Shown here: in pieces, positions 52,718 through 64,000 of the stretch
Layout: each line of letters opens with the position of its first letter
Position numbering within the stretch: position 1 is the first letter of the stretch
From: Gammaproteobacteria bacterium
GTDB lineage: Bacteria; Pseudomonadota; Gammaproteobacteria; Steroidobacterales; Woeseiaceae
DNA length: 64,000 nucleotides
Reading direction: 5' to 3'
Assembly: GCA_029861535.1 (NCBI GenBank)
Contig: JAOTZC010000003.1
Span: 1 to 64,000 of the forward strand
Notes under the pieces: generated by a model
The model's input: the letters and a program-made list of their open reading frames with translations, nothing else
Database searches by the model: none
What the model was told of the DNA's origin: nothing
Position numbers and translations under genes: made by a program

Positions 52718-53572
52718 ATGAACGACAAACCGCCAAGTACCAGCGGCAAGGGACACACCAGCTTGTTTGCACGTATTAAGCGTGCAATAAATGGTGAGCC
52801 CTGGAGCCGCGAAGAAATCCAAGATCTGATTCAACAATCCGGAATCGAACTGGATGCCGAAGAGAAGAGCATGCTCTCCGGTGTTCTCGAGGTGTCCGAA
52901 ACCCAGGTTCGCGACGTGATGATTCCACGCTCGCAGATGGTCGTGATTGATATCGATCAAGATTATGACGACATCCTTGCAGTCATCGTTGAGTCCGGAC
53001 ATTCCCGTTTTCCTGTAATCGGTGAGGATCGTGATGTAGTCCTCGGCGTATTGCTCGCAAAAGACTTGCTGAGATATTTCGGCAAAGACGAAGCAAAGGA
53101 TCTGCCGCTAGGCAAACTGTTACGTCCGGTGTCGGTTATTCCGGAGTCGAAACGACTGAATGCCTTGCTCAAGGAATTTCGCGATAGCCATAATCACATG
53201 GCGATAGTCGTCGATGAATACGGCGGCGTTGCCGGTTTGTTGACGATCGAGGATGTACTCGAGGAAATCGTCGGCGAAATCGACGACGAACACGATCATG
53301 AAGAAGCCGAATTCATACGTCCTGATGGTGATCGCCAAGGCAGGCCGAGTTTTGCGGTACGAGCTTTGACGCGCATCGAGGACTTTAATGAATATTTCGA
53401 ATGCGACCTCAGCGACGAGGAATACGACACGATAGGTGGTCTTGTTATGCATGAGCTCGGTCGCTTGCCACGCCCCGGCGAACGGGTAGATTTTGGCGGT
53501 TTCGAATTTGCTATAACCAAGGCAGACAAGCGGCGTATCGATTCGCTGCAAGTACAGCGTGCCGATAGCTGA
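52718..53572 (+). CDS. ybeX: CorC/HlyC family CBS-domain protein
   Basis: ...VRDVMIPRSQMVVIDIDQDYDDILAVIVESGHSRFPVIGEDRD... Confidence 0.94.
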   Translation: MNDKPPSTSGKGHTSLFARIKRAINGEPWSREEIQDLIQQSGIELDAEEKSMLSGVLEVSETQVRDVMIPRSQMVVIDIDQDYDDILAVIVESGHSRFPVIGEDRDVVLGVLLAKDLLRYFGKDEAKDLPLGKLLRPVSVIPESKRLNALLKEFRDSHNHMAIVVDEYGGVAGLLTIEDVLEEIVGEIDDEHDHEEAEFIRPDGDRQGRPSFAVRALTRIEDFNEYFECDLSDEEYDTIGGLVMHELGRLPRPGERVDFGGFEFAITKADKRRIDSLQVQRADS

Positions 53573-53577
53573 GGCGT

Positions 53578-55098
53578 ATGGCATACGCTCCAACAATCCT
53601 TACATTTCCGGCGGACAGGCCGAAGCTCAGCCGTCTCATCTGTTTTGGCCTGGGCTGCCTGACAACGCTCGCATTCGAACCATTCGGCTTGTCACTGCTG
53701 GCGCCGTTATTGTTGTTGCCATTGTTTTTTGTGTGCGTGACGTTTTCGCCACGAGATGCAGGTGGGCACGCTTTTTGGTACGGCTTCGGGCTGTTTCTGA
53801 CCGGCACTCACTGGATATACATTTCCGTCGTCGTATTTGGAGAAGCACCGCTTTGGATCGCGTTGTTTCTGATGCTCGGGCTGACAGTGATCATGTCGTT
53901 GTGGTTGTATCTGGCAGGCTGGGCTATCAGTCGTCTCGGTGAGGGAGAGCCGCTGCAGCTGGTCGCCGTCGCGCCCGCGGTCTGGGTGCTGATTGAGTGG
54001 TTGCGTGGCTGGGTGTTGTCGGGTTTCCCGTGGCTCGCGTTGGGCTATTCACAAATCGATTCCGCATATGCTGGCTGGGCACCCGTGGCCGGCGTTTATG
54101 GGGTGTCATTTGCCGTCGTATTGAGCTCAGCTGCGGTTCTGGCGACGCTGATCAATCGTGGCATGGCGCGGTGGATTTCGCTGGGATTCGTTGTCGCGCC
54201 GTGGTTGTTTGGCGGCATTCTGACATTCGTCGACTGGACAGAAGACGACGGAAAGGCGTTGCGGGCAACTGTATTGCAGTACGGAATATCCCAGGATCAG
54301 AAGTGGCGACGCGAAAATCGGCAAGGCACTCTGGACTACTATCGCGACGGCACACGCATCGCGCGGAGCAGCGAAATCGTTGTCTGGCCCGAAGTGGCAG
54401 TACCGTCATTAATGAGCAGAGAATCGGCGTACATTTCGCAGCTGCAATCTGACGCCCGTGAGAGTGGACAGACGATTCTATTCGGTATTCTCGAAGATGC
54501 GCTCGACCAGGGAGAACCGACTGTATTCAATAGCGTCCTGTTAGTGGACGGCGTGCGAAGTCAGGTATATCGCAAGCGGCATCTCGTGCCGTTCGGCGAG
54601 TACTTCCCGGTTCCGGACGATGTCCGCGAGTGGATGAAAATGATGAGTCTGCCGCATAGCGATCTGACTCCGGGTGAAGATGTGCAAGAGCTGTTGAAAA
54701 CAAGCGGAGGCACTCGCCTTGCGGTCATGGTTTGCTATGAAGATGCCTATGGTGCCGAGCAACTTTATGCGTTCCCCGATGCCGGAATCCTTATCAATGT
54801 CAGCAACGACGCCTGGTTCGGCGATTCGATCGCACCTCACCAGCATCTGCAGATCGCACGAATGCGATCGCTTGAAGTCGGGCGTCCGACGATTCGCGCG
54901 ACCAACACGGGCATCAGCGCGTTTATCGATCACAACGGCGACATCGTCCGCGAAGGCGACCAGTTTCGCGAGGTCGCGATCACCGAGAGCGTGCAAGCAC
55001 GTCGCGGCAGCACTCCTTATGTCGGTCATGGTAACGGACCTGTCATCGGCATTTGCCTGGTGATTCTCGGTCTGTTCTGGTCACGTACCAGACGCTGA
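53578..55098 (+). CDS. lnt: Apolipoprotein N-acyltransferase
   Basis: 506 aa; TM N-terminus plus nitrilase domain (WPEVAVPS, LVPFGEYFPVP, MVCYEDAYG). Confidence 0.95.
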   Translation: MAYAPTILTFPADRPKLSRLICFGLGCLTTLAFEPFGLSLLAPLLLLPLFFVCVTFSPRDAGGHAFWYGFGLFLTGTHWIYISVVVFGEAPLWIALFLMLGLTVIMSLWLYLAGWAISRLGEGEPLQLVAVAPAVWVLIEWLRGWVLSGFPWLALGYSQIDSAYAGWAPVAGVYGVSFAVVLSSAAVLATLINRGMARWISLGFVVAPWLFGGILTFVDWTEDDGKALRATVLQYGISQDQKWRRENRQGTLDYYRDGTRIARSSEIVVWPEVAVPSLMSRESAYISQLQSDARESGQTILFGILEDALDQGEPTVFNSVLLVDGVRSQVYRKRHLVPFGEYFPVPDDVREWMKMMSLPHSDLTPGEDVQELLKTSGGTRLAVMVCYEDAYGAEQLYAFPDAGILINVSNDAWFGDSIAPHQHLQIARMRSLEVGRPTIRATNTGISAFIDHNGDIVREGDQFREVAITESVQARRGSTPYVGHGNGPVIGICLVILGLFWSRTRR

Positions 55099-55139
55099 TG
55101 CGCCAACTCGCTGCTGCCATTTCGGCGTTGTTCATGTAG

Positions 55140-58098
<2,959 letters not shown>

Positions 58099-58120
58099 AT
58101 TGCTTCCTGTGAGTCGCCCG

Positions 58121-58618
58121 ATGGATGCCAATCCGGTTCTGACATTACGAGATATACACGTCGAGTCAGTGCGCGATTTATTGGCGCGCTATCATCTGTC
58201 GCTCGAACTAATGCCGGATGGCGAAGATATCACCGCAAGCTTTTGGGGGGAGCAAGAGGCCGGCATCGTCGGTTCCCATGTATACGCTCGCAATGACACG
58301 CCCGTACATTCGGTTTTGCACGAGGCTTGTCACATCATTTGCATGGACGAAGACCGTCGCGCGTGTCTTGATAGGGATGCAGGCGGTGACGATCTTGAAG
58401 AAGCCGCTGTTTGCTACTTGCAGATCGTACTTGCGGACCAGCTAAAGGAAGTCGGTGCGAAGCGACTGATGTCTGACATGGATGTATGGGGTTATACATT
58501 CAGGGTCGGCAGCACGCGCCGCTGGTACGATGACGATGCCGACGATGCGCGCGACTGGCTTGTCGATAATGGCCTGCTGGGCACATCGGGTGCGCCAGAA
58601 TATCGAAGCCGAAAATAG
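58121..58618 (+). CDS. Hypothetical protein with HExxH-type putative zinc site
   Basis: ...VHSVLHEACHIICMDEDRRACLDRDAGGDDLEEAAVCYLQIVLADQL...; ATG 58121. Confidence 0.8.
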   Translation: MDANPVLTLRDIHVESVRDLLARYHLSLELMPDGEDITASFWGEQEAGIVGSHVYARNDTPVHSVLHEACHIICMDEDRRACLDRDAGGDDLEEAAVCYLQIVLADQLKEVGAKRLMSDMDVWGYTFRVGSTRRWYDDDADDARDWLVDNGLLGTSGAPEYRSRK

Positions 58619-58680
58619 TCCATAAACACAATATTATCAATAAGATAGCGACCAAGATGAACGCCGGTGTATAGTCAGGC

Positions 58681-59370
58681 ATGGCTTGGTTTCGCTACCT
58701 GTTGTACTTCCTGCTGATCGCGCTAATCACTTGGATGTTGACGCAGCTTGAGGTTGTCTATCCCGGCAGCCTGCGATTGCAGGTATTTACTGGGGAAGGT
58801 GATGTATTGGGTACCAGCGAGTTTTCACCGGTGGAGATGATTCAGCCGTTGATTCTTGCCGTCTGCGGATTGCTGATGTGCTGGGTCGCACTCAATTTCC
58901 CATCGCAACGGCCACTCGCATTTCCGTTCGGCGGACTAGCGCTAGCGTTTCTGATTCGAGAACTTGACTATTTTCTTGATCGATACATTGCGGACAATCT
59001 TTGGCAGGTACTGATCGGGATCGCAGGTGCTCTTGTTATCGTCTATACCTACCGTCATCGTCGAAGATTGATGATCGCATTGGCGCGTATCTGGCCGTCG
59101 CCAGGACTTGCGCTGCTGTTTGCGGGCGCGGCGATCCTGTTCGCGTTTGTCAGACTCGTCGGCCACGAGCCATTGTGGCAATCGATTCTGGGCGACGACT
59201 ATAGGCGCCTTGTTAAGCTGGCCGTCGAGGAATTCATCGAGCTGATTGGTTACCTCCTGTGGCTGGTCGGCACCATTGAATACACGTACCAGGTGCGCTC
59301 TATGGCAGAGCGAGAACCGCAAGCGGCGGCCGTGCGGCGTCGACAAACCAAACTCGGACGGCGAACCTAA
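58681..59370 (+). CDS. Hypothetical multi-pass membrane protein
   Basis: 229 aa with several TM segments. Confidence 0.75.
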   Translation: MAWFRYLLYFLLIALITWMLTQLEVVYPGSLRLQVFTGEGDVLGTSEFSPVEMIQPLILAVCGLLMCWVALNFPSQRPLAFPFGGLALAFLIRELDYFLDRYIADNLWQVLIGIAGALVIVYTYRHRRRLMIALARIWPSPGLALLFAGAAILFAFVRLVGHEPLWQSILGDDYRRLVKLAVEEFIELIGYLLWLVGTIEYTYQVRSMAEREPQAAAVRRRQTKLGRRT

Positions 59371-59480
59371 AAGCGAAACGCTTCGGATGGCTATGTGATA
59401 CAGCGAAGCAGACGACTAGCCTCTGCGTTGCCCCGCAATATTGCTATTATGGCCCCCGTTTTTGGTCCGCCGGGAATTGC

Positions 59481-60857
59481 ATGACAATCAAGTTGCACGA
59501 CACCAAACAGGGCACGAAAGTCACTTTTAAACCGCTCACAGAAGGCAAGGTGACGATGTATCTGTGTGGCCCAACCGTTTACAACTACGCGCACATCGGC
59601 AATGCCCGACCGGCTGTCGTATTCGATCTACTGGCGCGCTTGCTGCGCCGCCGCTACACATTGACGTTTGCTCGAAATTTCACCGATGTCGATGACAAAA
59701 TAAATGCGGCATCCGCCGAGACCGGCAAGCCGATCAATGAGATCACCGAGAAATACAAGCGCGCTTATAACGCGGACATGGGGGCGCTCGGCGTATTAGC
59801 GCCGGACATCGAGCCTTGTGCAACCGACCATATCAGCGAAATGATTGACATGATTAAGACGTTGATTGACAAAGGGCATGCATACGAGGCCGATGGCCAC
59901 GTCTTGTTTGACGTCGCTTCGGATCCCGAATACGGCTCTCTGTCGAAACGCAATCTGCGCGAGATGATCGCCGGTGCACGCGTTGAAGTGGCACCGTACA
60001 AGAAGGCTCCCCACGATTTCGTGCTTTGGAAGCCATCGACACCGGAGTTACCCGGCTGGGATTCACCGTGGGGCCGAGGTCGGCCCGGATGGCACATCGA
60101 GTGTTCAGCGATGGCGGCGAAGCACCTTGGAGCAACGATCGATATTCACGCCGGTGGCACGGATCTCATATTTCCACATCATGAAAACGAAATGAGCCAG
60201 TCGACTTGTGTTCACGACGGACAGGTCTTTGCCCGCCATTGGTTGCACAATGGATTCTTGAGTTTCCATCACGAGAAAATGTCAAAATCACTCGGCAATG
60301 TCTTGCTGGTGCACGACTTGATTAAGACTATCCCTGGTGAGGTTTTGAGGCTCGCATTGCTCTCTGCACATTATCGGCAACCGCTAGATTGGTCCGACGA
60401 GACCATTGATCAAGCTGCAAAGATGCTTGACAGGCTATACGGCGCAGTGCGCGGCATCGAAGTTAGTGATGCGGCCCGCCGCAACGCCGAGCCGCCGAAA
60501 GCGTTGATTGCTGCGTTGGAGAATGACCTGAACACGCCCAAAGCACTGGCAGAATTTTTCGCTATTGCGCGCGCGTTGAACAAGGCGACCGACGACGATG
60601 AGCGCGAAGGAATTGCCGCGACAATGTATGCAACGGGCGATCTCCTGGGTCTGTTGCAGGATGATCCCGAAACTTGGTTTGCCGGTCACGTCGAAGGCGA
60701 GTTGTCGTCTGATGAAATCGAAAAGATTCTTGAAAAACGACACGCCGCGAAACTGGAAAAGGACTATGCGGCGGCGGATACGTTTCGAGATCAACTGGCG
60801 GAGGCTGGCGTCCAGATCGAAGATGGGCCGGATGGCTCCACCTGGCGACGCACATGA
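59481..60857 (+). CDS. cysS: Cysteine--tRNA ligase
   Basis: ...MYLCGPTVYNYAHIGNARPAVVFDLLARLLRRRY...GGTDLIFPHHENEMSQS...KMSKSLGN. Confidence 0.98.
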   Translation: MTIKLHDTKQGTKVTFKPLTEGKVTMYLCGPTVYNYAHIGNARPAVVFDLLARLLRRRYTLTFARNFTDVDDKINAASAETGKPINEITEKYKRAYNADMGALGVLAPDIEPCATDHISEMIDMIKTLIDKGHAYEADGHVLFDVASDPEYGSLSKRNLREMIAGARVEVAPYKKAPHDFVLWKPSTPELPGWDSPWGRGRPGWHIECSAMAAKHLGATIDIHAGGTDLIFPHHENEMSQSTCVHDGQVFARHWLHNGFLSFHHEKMSKSLGNVLLVHDLIKTIPGEVLRLALLSAHYRQPLDWSDETIDQAAKMLDRLYGAVRGIEVSDAARRNAEPPKALIAALENDLNTPKALAEFFAIARALNKATDDDEREGIAATMYATGDLLGLLQDDPETWFAGHVEGELSSDEIEKILEKRHAAKLEKDYAAADTFRDQLAEAGVQIEDGPDGSTWRRT

Positions 60858-61279
60858 CAAACGAAGTCGACGTCGCGCAGCAGCAGCTGATCGAAGAATT
60901 TCAGTTTTTCGATGACTGGGTAGATCGCTACCAGTACTTGATCGATCTTGGCCGGCGACTGCCGAAGTTCCCGGAAGAATATCGAATAGACAGCAACAAA
61001 ATTCGCGGTTGCCAGTCGCAGGTCTGGTTTGTCGCCGACAAAAAAGGCGGTCGGCTGGAATTTCAGGCGATTAGTGACGCTGCAATTGTCTCAGGACTGA
61101 TCGCTGTATTGCTGCGAATTTATAGCGACAAACGACCGCAGGATATTCTCAACACAACGGCGGATTTTGTCACCAGGCTCAAGCTCGAGAATCATCTGAG
61201 CCCGACGCGCAGCAACGGTCTGCATGCCATGCTCAGCGCAATTCGGAATTTTGCCGCCGAGGCAGCAGAGGCCGCCTGA
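60854..61279 (+). CDS. sufE: SufE family protein
   Basis: ...[38 protein letters not shown]... Confidence 0.94.
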   Translation: MTNEVDVAQQQLIEEFQFFDDWVDRYQYLIDLGRRLPKFPEEYRIDSNKIRGCQSQVWFVADKKGGRLEFQAISDAAIVSGLIAVLLRIYSDKRPQDILNTTADFVTRLKLENHLSPTRSNGLHAMLSAIRNFAAEAAEAA

Positions 61280-61542
61280 TGTTTACCGCGCTGGGCCGAT
61301 TGCTGGCGTGGCCACTGTTGTTGCTAGTGCATTGCTACCGGCTTGTGATCTCTCCGTGGTTAGGTGTCAACTGCCGTTTCCAGCCGACCTGCTCCGTGTA
61401 TACGATCGAGGCATTGCGAACTCACGGTGCCTTTCGAGGAACTCGACTGGCGGTAAAACGAATCGCGCGCTGTCATCCTTGGGGCGGTTCCGGTTATGAC
61501 CCCGTGCCAGGACCGGACAAGGAAGGCGATGAGACTCGCTGA
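61279..61542 (+). CDS. yidD: Membrane protein insertion efficiency factor YidD
   Basis: ...[63 protein letters not shown]. Confidence 0.95.
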   Translation: MFTALGRLLAWPLLLLVHCYRLVISPWLGVNCRFQPTCSVYTIEALRTHGAFRGTRLAVKRIARCHPWGGSGYDPVPGPDKEGDETR

Positions 61543-62587
61543 ATTCATCCGTGAACTGTCGGTACCGTTGCGCTCGGTTCCGGTCGTTCTATCGGCATTT
61601 ATGCTTTTGGTGATTATCGGTTTACTCGCGGCAGCGTCAATCGTGAATCCCTGGGTGGCGGCCGCTCTGACGCTGGTATTCGCTTTGGCGTTGCTGCCGG
61701 GGTTGACTCGCTACTTAGTGCAAATCGCCGAGTGGCGCGCGAGAGGGCAGCAAATAGAGCCGCCGAGTGCGGAAATGTTTGCGCTGCTGGGCAGCTTCTG
61801 GTCGCTGTCGGTTTTGCTAATCCTCGTCGCCTACTTAGCATGCTGGTACTGGCTCGATCGCGAGCTTGGCAGTGTCTGGTCCGGCGTTTCCGTCGCAGTA
61901 TTCTTGATTCTTTATCCCGCGATGGTGGCGGTTCTCGTCATTACTCACTCATTCGTTCAGGCCTGCAACCCGCAGGCACTGCTGCGGCTGGTCGTCAATA
62001 CAGGCGGCGCCTATTGGTATGCGCCGCTCATGGCGTTCGCTGTCTTCGGATTGCCTGTCTATATCGCGGCTTATTCGGCTCCGCTGGCAGTGATCGCGGT
62101 CGTCTACTTACTGTTCGCCTTTTTCGCCGTTACTGGCGCCGTGCTTCGTAAGCCGCGTCTGGTCGACGAAGTTGATATTCCGGACCCAATCGAGCCCGAT
62201 GCCGAGCATCAAATAGCAAATCTCGAACGTCAGCGCACAGCGGTATTGAATCACGCGTACGGTTTTTTGAGCCGCGGCAATCGTGACGGCGGCTTAAAGC
62301 ATGTCTATGACTGGCTCAATCGTGACCCGAATCCCAGTGAAGGCTGGCAATGGTTTTTCGAGCAAATGCTGCGCTGGGAAGTGTCGGAACACGCGCTCTA
62401 TTTTGCGCAGCGCTACATCGGCGATCTGCTTGCGAGTGGCCAGCAGATTGCGGCGGTCAAGATTATCTTAAGATCGCGCATGGTCAACGAGCAGTTTCGG
62501 CCGCTGACTGACGATCTGCCGGCCGCGATCGATGCTGCTGAGTCGTGTGGAAATGAGGCGCTCGCGCAGGCGCTAAGGGGCTCATGA
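61529..62587 (+). CDS. Hypothetical membrane protein
   Basis: [33 protein letters not shown]...; N-terminal TM region and helical C-terminus. Confidence 0.78.
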   Translation: MRLAEFIRELSVPLRSVPVVLSAFMLLVIIGLLAAASIVNPWVAAALTLVFALALLPGLTRYLVQIAEWRARGQQIEPPSAEMFALLGSFWSLSVLLILVAYLACWYWLDRELGSVWSGVSVAVFLILYPAMVAVLVITHSFVQACNPQALLRLVVNTGGAYWYAPLMAFAVFGLPVYIAAYSAPLAVIAVVYLLFAFFAVTGAVLRKPRLVDEVDIPDPIEPDAEHQIANLERQRTAVLNHAYGFLSRGNRDGGLKHVYDWLNRDPNPSEGWQWFFEQMLRWEVSEHALYFAQRYIGDLLASGQQIAAVKIILRSRMVNEQFRPLTDDLPAAIDAAESCGNEALAQALRGS

Positions 62588-62617
62588 GGCTTGTAATAGG
62601 CAAGGCGTCGTGGTGTT

Positions 62618-62887
62618 ATGACCACGGAAAACATGGAAAAACGCCTGCTGAACATATTGCGTTGCCCGGTCACGCACAAAGGTCTGTCGCTTGCGAAACG
62701 CGAGACGCTTGGGCGCGTCAATGCCGCCATTGAGGCGGGTGATATCAGCAATCGCGCCGGTTCGGTAATATCTGAACCGTTGGCAGAGGCGCTAGTCACT
62801 GATGACAATAAAATGTTGTATCCGGTGACCAACGGCATCCCCGTATTGCTGGAGAGCGAGTCCATAAGCCTGGCCGAGCTCGACTGA
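62618..62887 (+). CDS. Trm112 family (YcaR-like) protein
   Basis: MEKRLLNILRCPVTHKGL...MLYPVTNGIPVLLESESISL. Confidence 0.88.
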   Translation: MTTENMEKRLLNILRCPVTHKGLSLAKRETLGRVNAAIEAGDISNRAGSVISEPLAEALVTDDNKMLYPVTNGIPVLLESESISLAELD

Positions 62888-62893
62888 GACAAA

Positions 62894-63913
62894 TTGAAAC
62901 TCCAGGCCAATCAGCTCTCCTCGCATCTCAACAACAACCTGGCGTTCTGCTACCTGGTCACTGGCGACGAACAGTTGATCGTCGACGAGGCATTGGACCA
63001 GATTCGAAACGCCGCGCGAGCGAAGGGTTTTGGCGAGCGTGAGTTATTTGTAGCGACTGCCGGATTCGACTGGGCACAGCTCAGTGCCGCGGGCGCTAAC
63101 CTGTCGCTGTTTGCGGAACAAAAAATCGTCGAAGTGCGACTGCCAACCGGCAAGCCAGGCCGCGCCGGCGGTCAGGCGCTGGTCGCAATGGTCGACCGGC
63201 TCGGCCCGGAACTGATGTTGATCGTCAGTAGCCCGAAACTCGATCGCAGTGCTTCGGCATCGAAATGGGCCAAGACGCTCGAGTCAAGTGGCGTCAGCGT
63301 ACCCGTCTGGCCAATCGGCGTGCGGGAACTGCCGGGCTGGATCGCGGACCGGATGCGATCCGCCGGGCTGAAGCCCGAGCGTAGCGCCGTAACGATGATT
63401 GCCGATCGGGTCGAGGGGAATCTGCTGGCGGCGAATCAGGAAATCGAAAAACTCCGCTTATTGCTCGGGCCCGGCGATGTAAGTGCGGAGGATGTTGGCA
63501 ATGCGGTCGCAAACAGCAGCCGCTACGACGTTTATAAGCTTGCCGATGCGGCGCTTGCCGGCGATGCCAGGCGCGGGCTGAAAATTCTTGACGGCTTACG
63601 CGCAGAGGGTATCGAGCCAGTCATAGTGGTGTGGTCGTTAACGCGTGAACTGCGAACGCTTGTGCGCCTTGTCGAACTGGTGGCGCAAAACATGGATCTC
63701 GGGCTTGCGATGCAAAAGACCGGTGTTTGGCGAAATCGCCAAAGTCTCGTGCGCAGTTGCATCGGGCGGCATCAGCCAAACGATCTGTATCGTCTGCTCA
63801 AAGCATGTGGGCGGGCGGACGCCGCGTCGAAAGGTCAGGCGACCGGCGACCCGTGGCAACTGGCCGCCGACATCGTGCTGCGCGTGTCGCTCGCTGGCAG
63901 AAAGGCCGCATGA
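62894..63913 (+). CDS. holA: DNA polymerase III subunit delta (TTG start)
   Basis: ...[37 protein letters not shown]...; upstream of nadD. Confidence 0.93.
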   Translation: MKLQANQLSSHLNNNLAFCYLVTGDEQLIVDEALDQIRNAARAKGFGERELFVATAGFDWAQLSAAGANLSLFAEQKIVEVRLPTGKPGRAGGQALVAMVDRLGPELMLIVSSPKLDRSASASKWAKTLESSGVSVPVWPIGVRELPGWIADRMRSAGLKPERSAVTMIADRVEGNLLAANQEIEKLRLLLGPGDVSAEDVGNAVANSSRYDVYKLADAALAGDARRGLKILDGLRAEGIEPVIVVWSLTRELRTLVRLVELVAQNMDLGLAMQKTGVWRNRQSLVRSCIGRHQPNDLYRLLKACGRADAASKGQATGDPWQLAADIVLRVSLAGRKAA

Positions 63914-64000
63914 AGCCTATCGGTGTGTTTGGCGGAACCTTCGATCCGATTCATTACGGCCACTTGCGAACCGCGTTCGAGATGTTGCAGGCGCTGCGTT
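63910..64000 (+). CDS. nadD: Nicotinate-nucleotide adenylyltransferase, N-terminal fragment (truncated by window end)
   Basis: [30 protein letters not shown]. Confidence 0.95.
   Translation, partial: MKPIGVFGGTFDPIHYGHLRTAFEMLQALR

Overview
The window is a gammaproteobacterial chromosome segment of about 64 kb. In order it contains: (1) the 3' end of tuf and the S10-spc-alpha ribosomal super-operon through rplQ, ending in a clear intrinsic terminator; (2) an RND pump and its adaptor; (3) a patchwork of housekeeping and accessory genes: SDR, pepQ, ggt, trpS, cupins, beta-carbonic anhydrase, DUF2269, VIT-like, GNATs, upp, TerB-like, Uup and slyX; (4) a 1360-aa orphan membrane protein followed by a DUF2238 protein, a lipase-like hydrolase and an ATP-grasp protein; (5) uvrA, an MFS transporter, ssb, an ion permease and a CBS protein; (6) a fused sulfate adenylyltransferase/APS kinase; (7) miaB-phoH-ybeY-corC-lnt-leuS-lptE, then a block of about 4.7 kb (HExxH protein, cysS, sufE, yidD, Trm112-like) before holA-nadD. 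There are no rRNA genes, CRISPR arrays, prophage or transposase genes that I can support. The most unusual signals are non-coding or small-scale. A dispersed hairpin repeat family has two homologous copies at 14637-14718 and 40928-41010, with conserved loops and in inverted orientation. Two further long perfect hairpins sit on either side of rpsJ in the S10 operon, where rpsJ and rplC are split by about 600 bp containing a promoter with a palindrome over its -35. A pair of mutually exclusive hairpins overlaps the ribosome-binding site of an acidic orphan gene. A TonB-box-like 'LEEIMVTGAQI' motif lies inside the 1360-aa non-receptor protein. A 27-codon DUF1761-like N-terminal remnant is coupled to a GNAT gene. 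All calls come from reading the sequence; no database search was possible.
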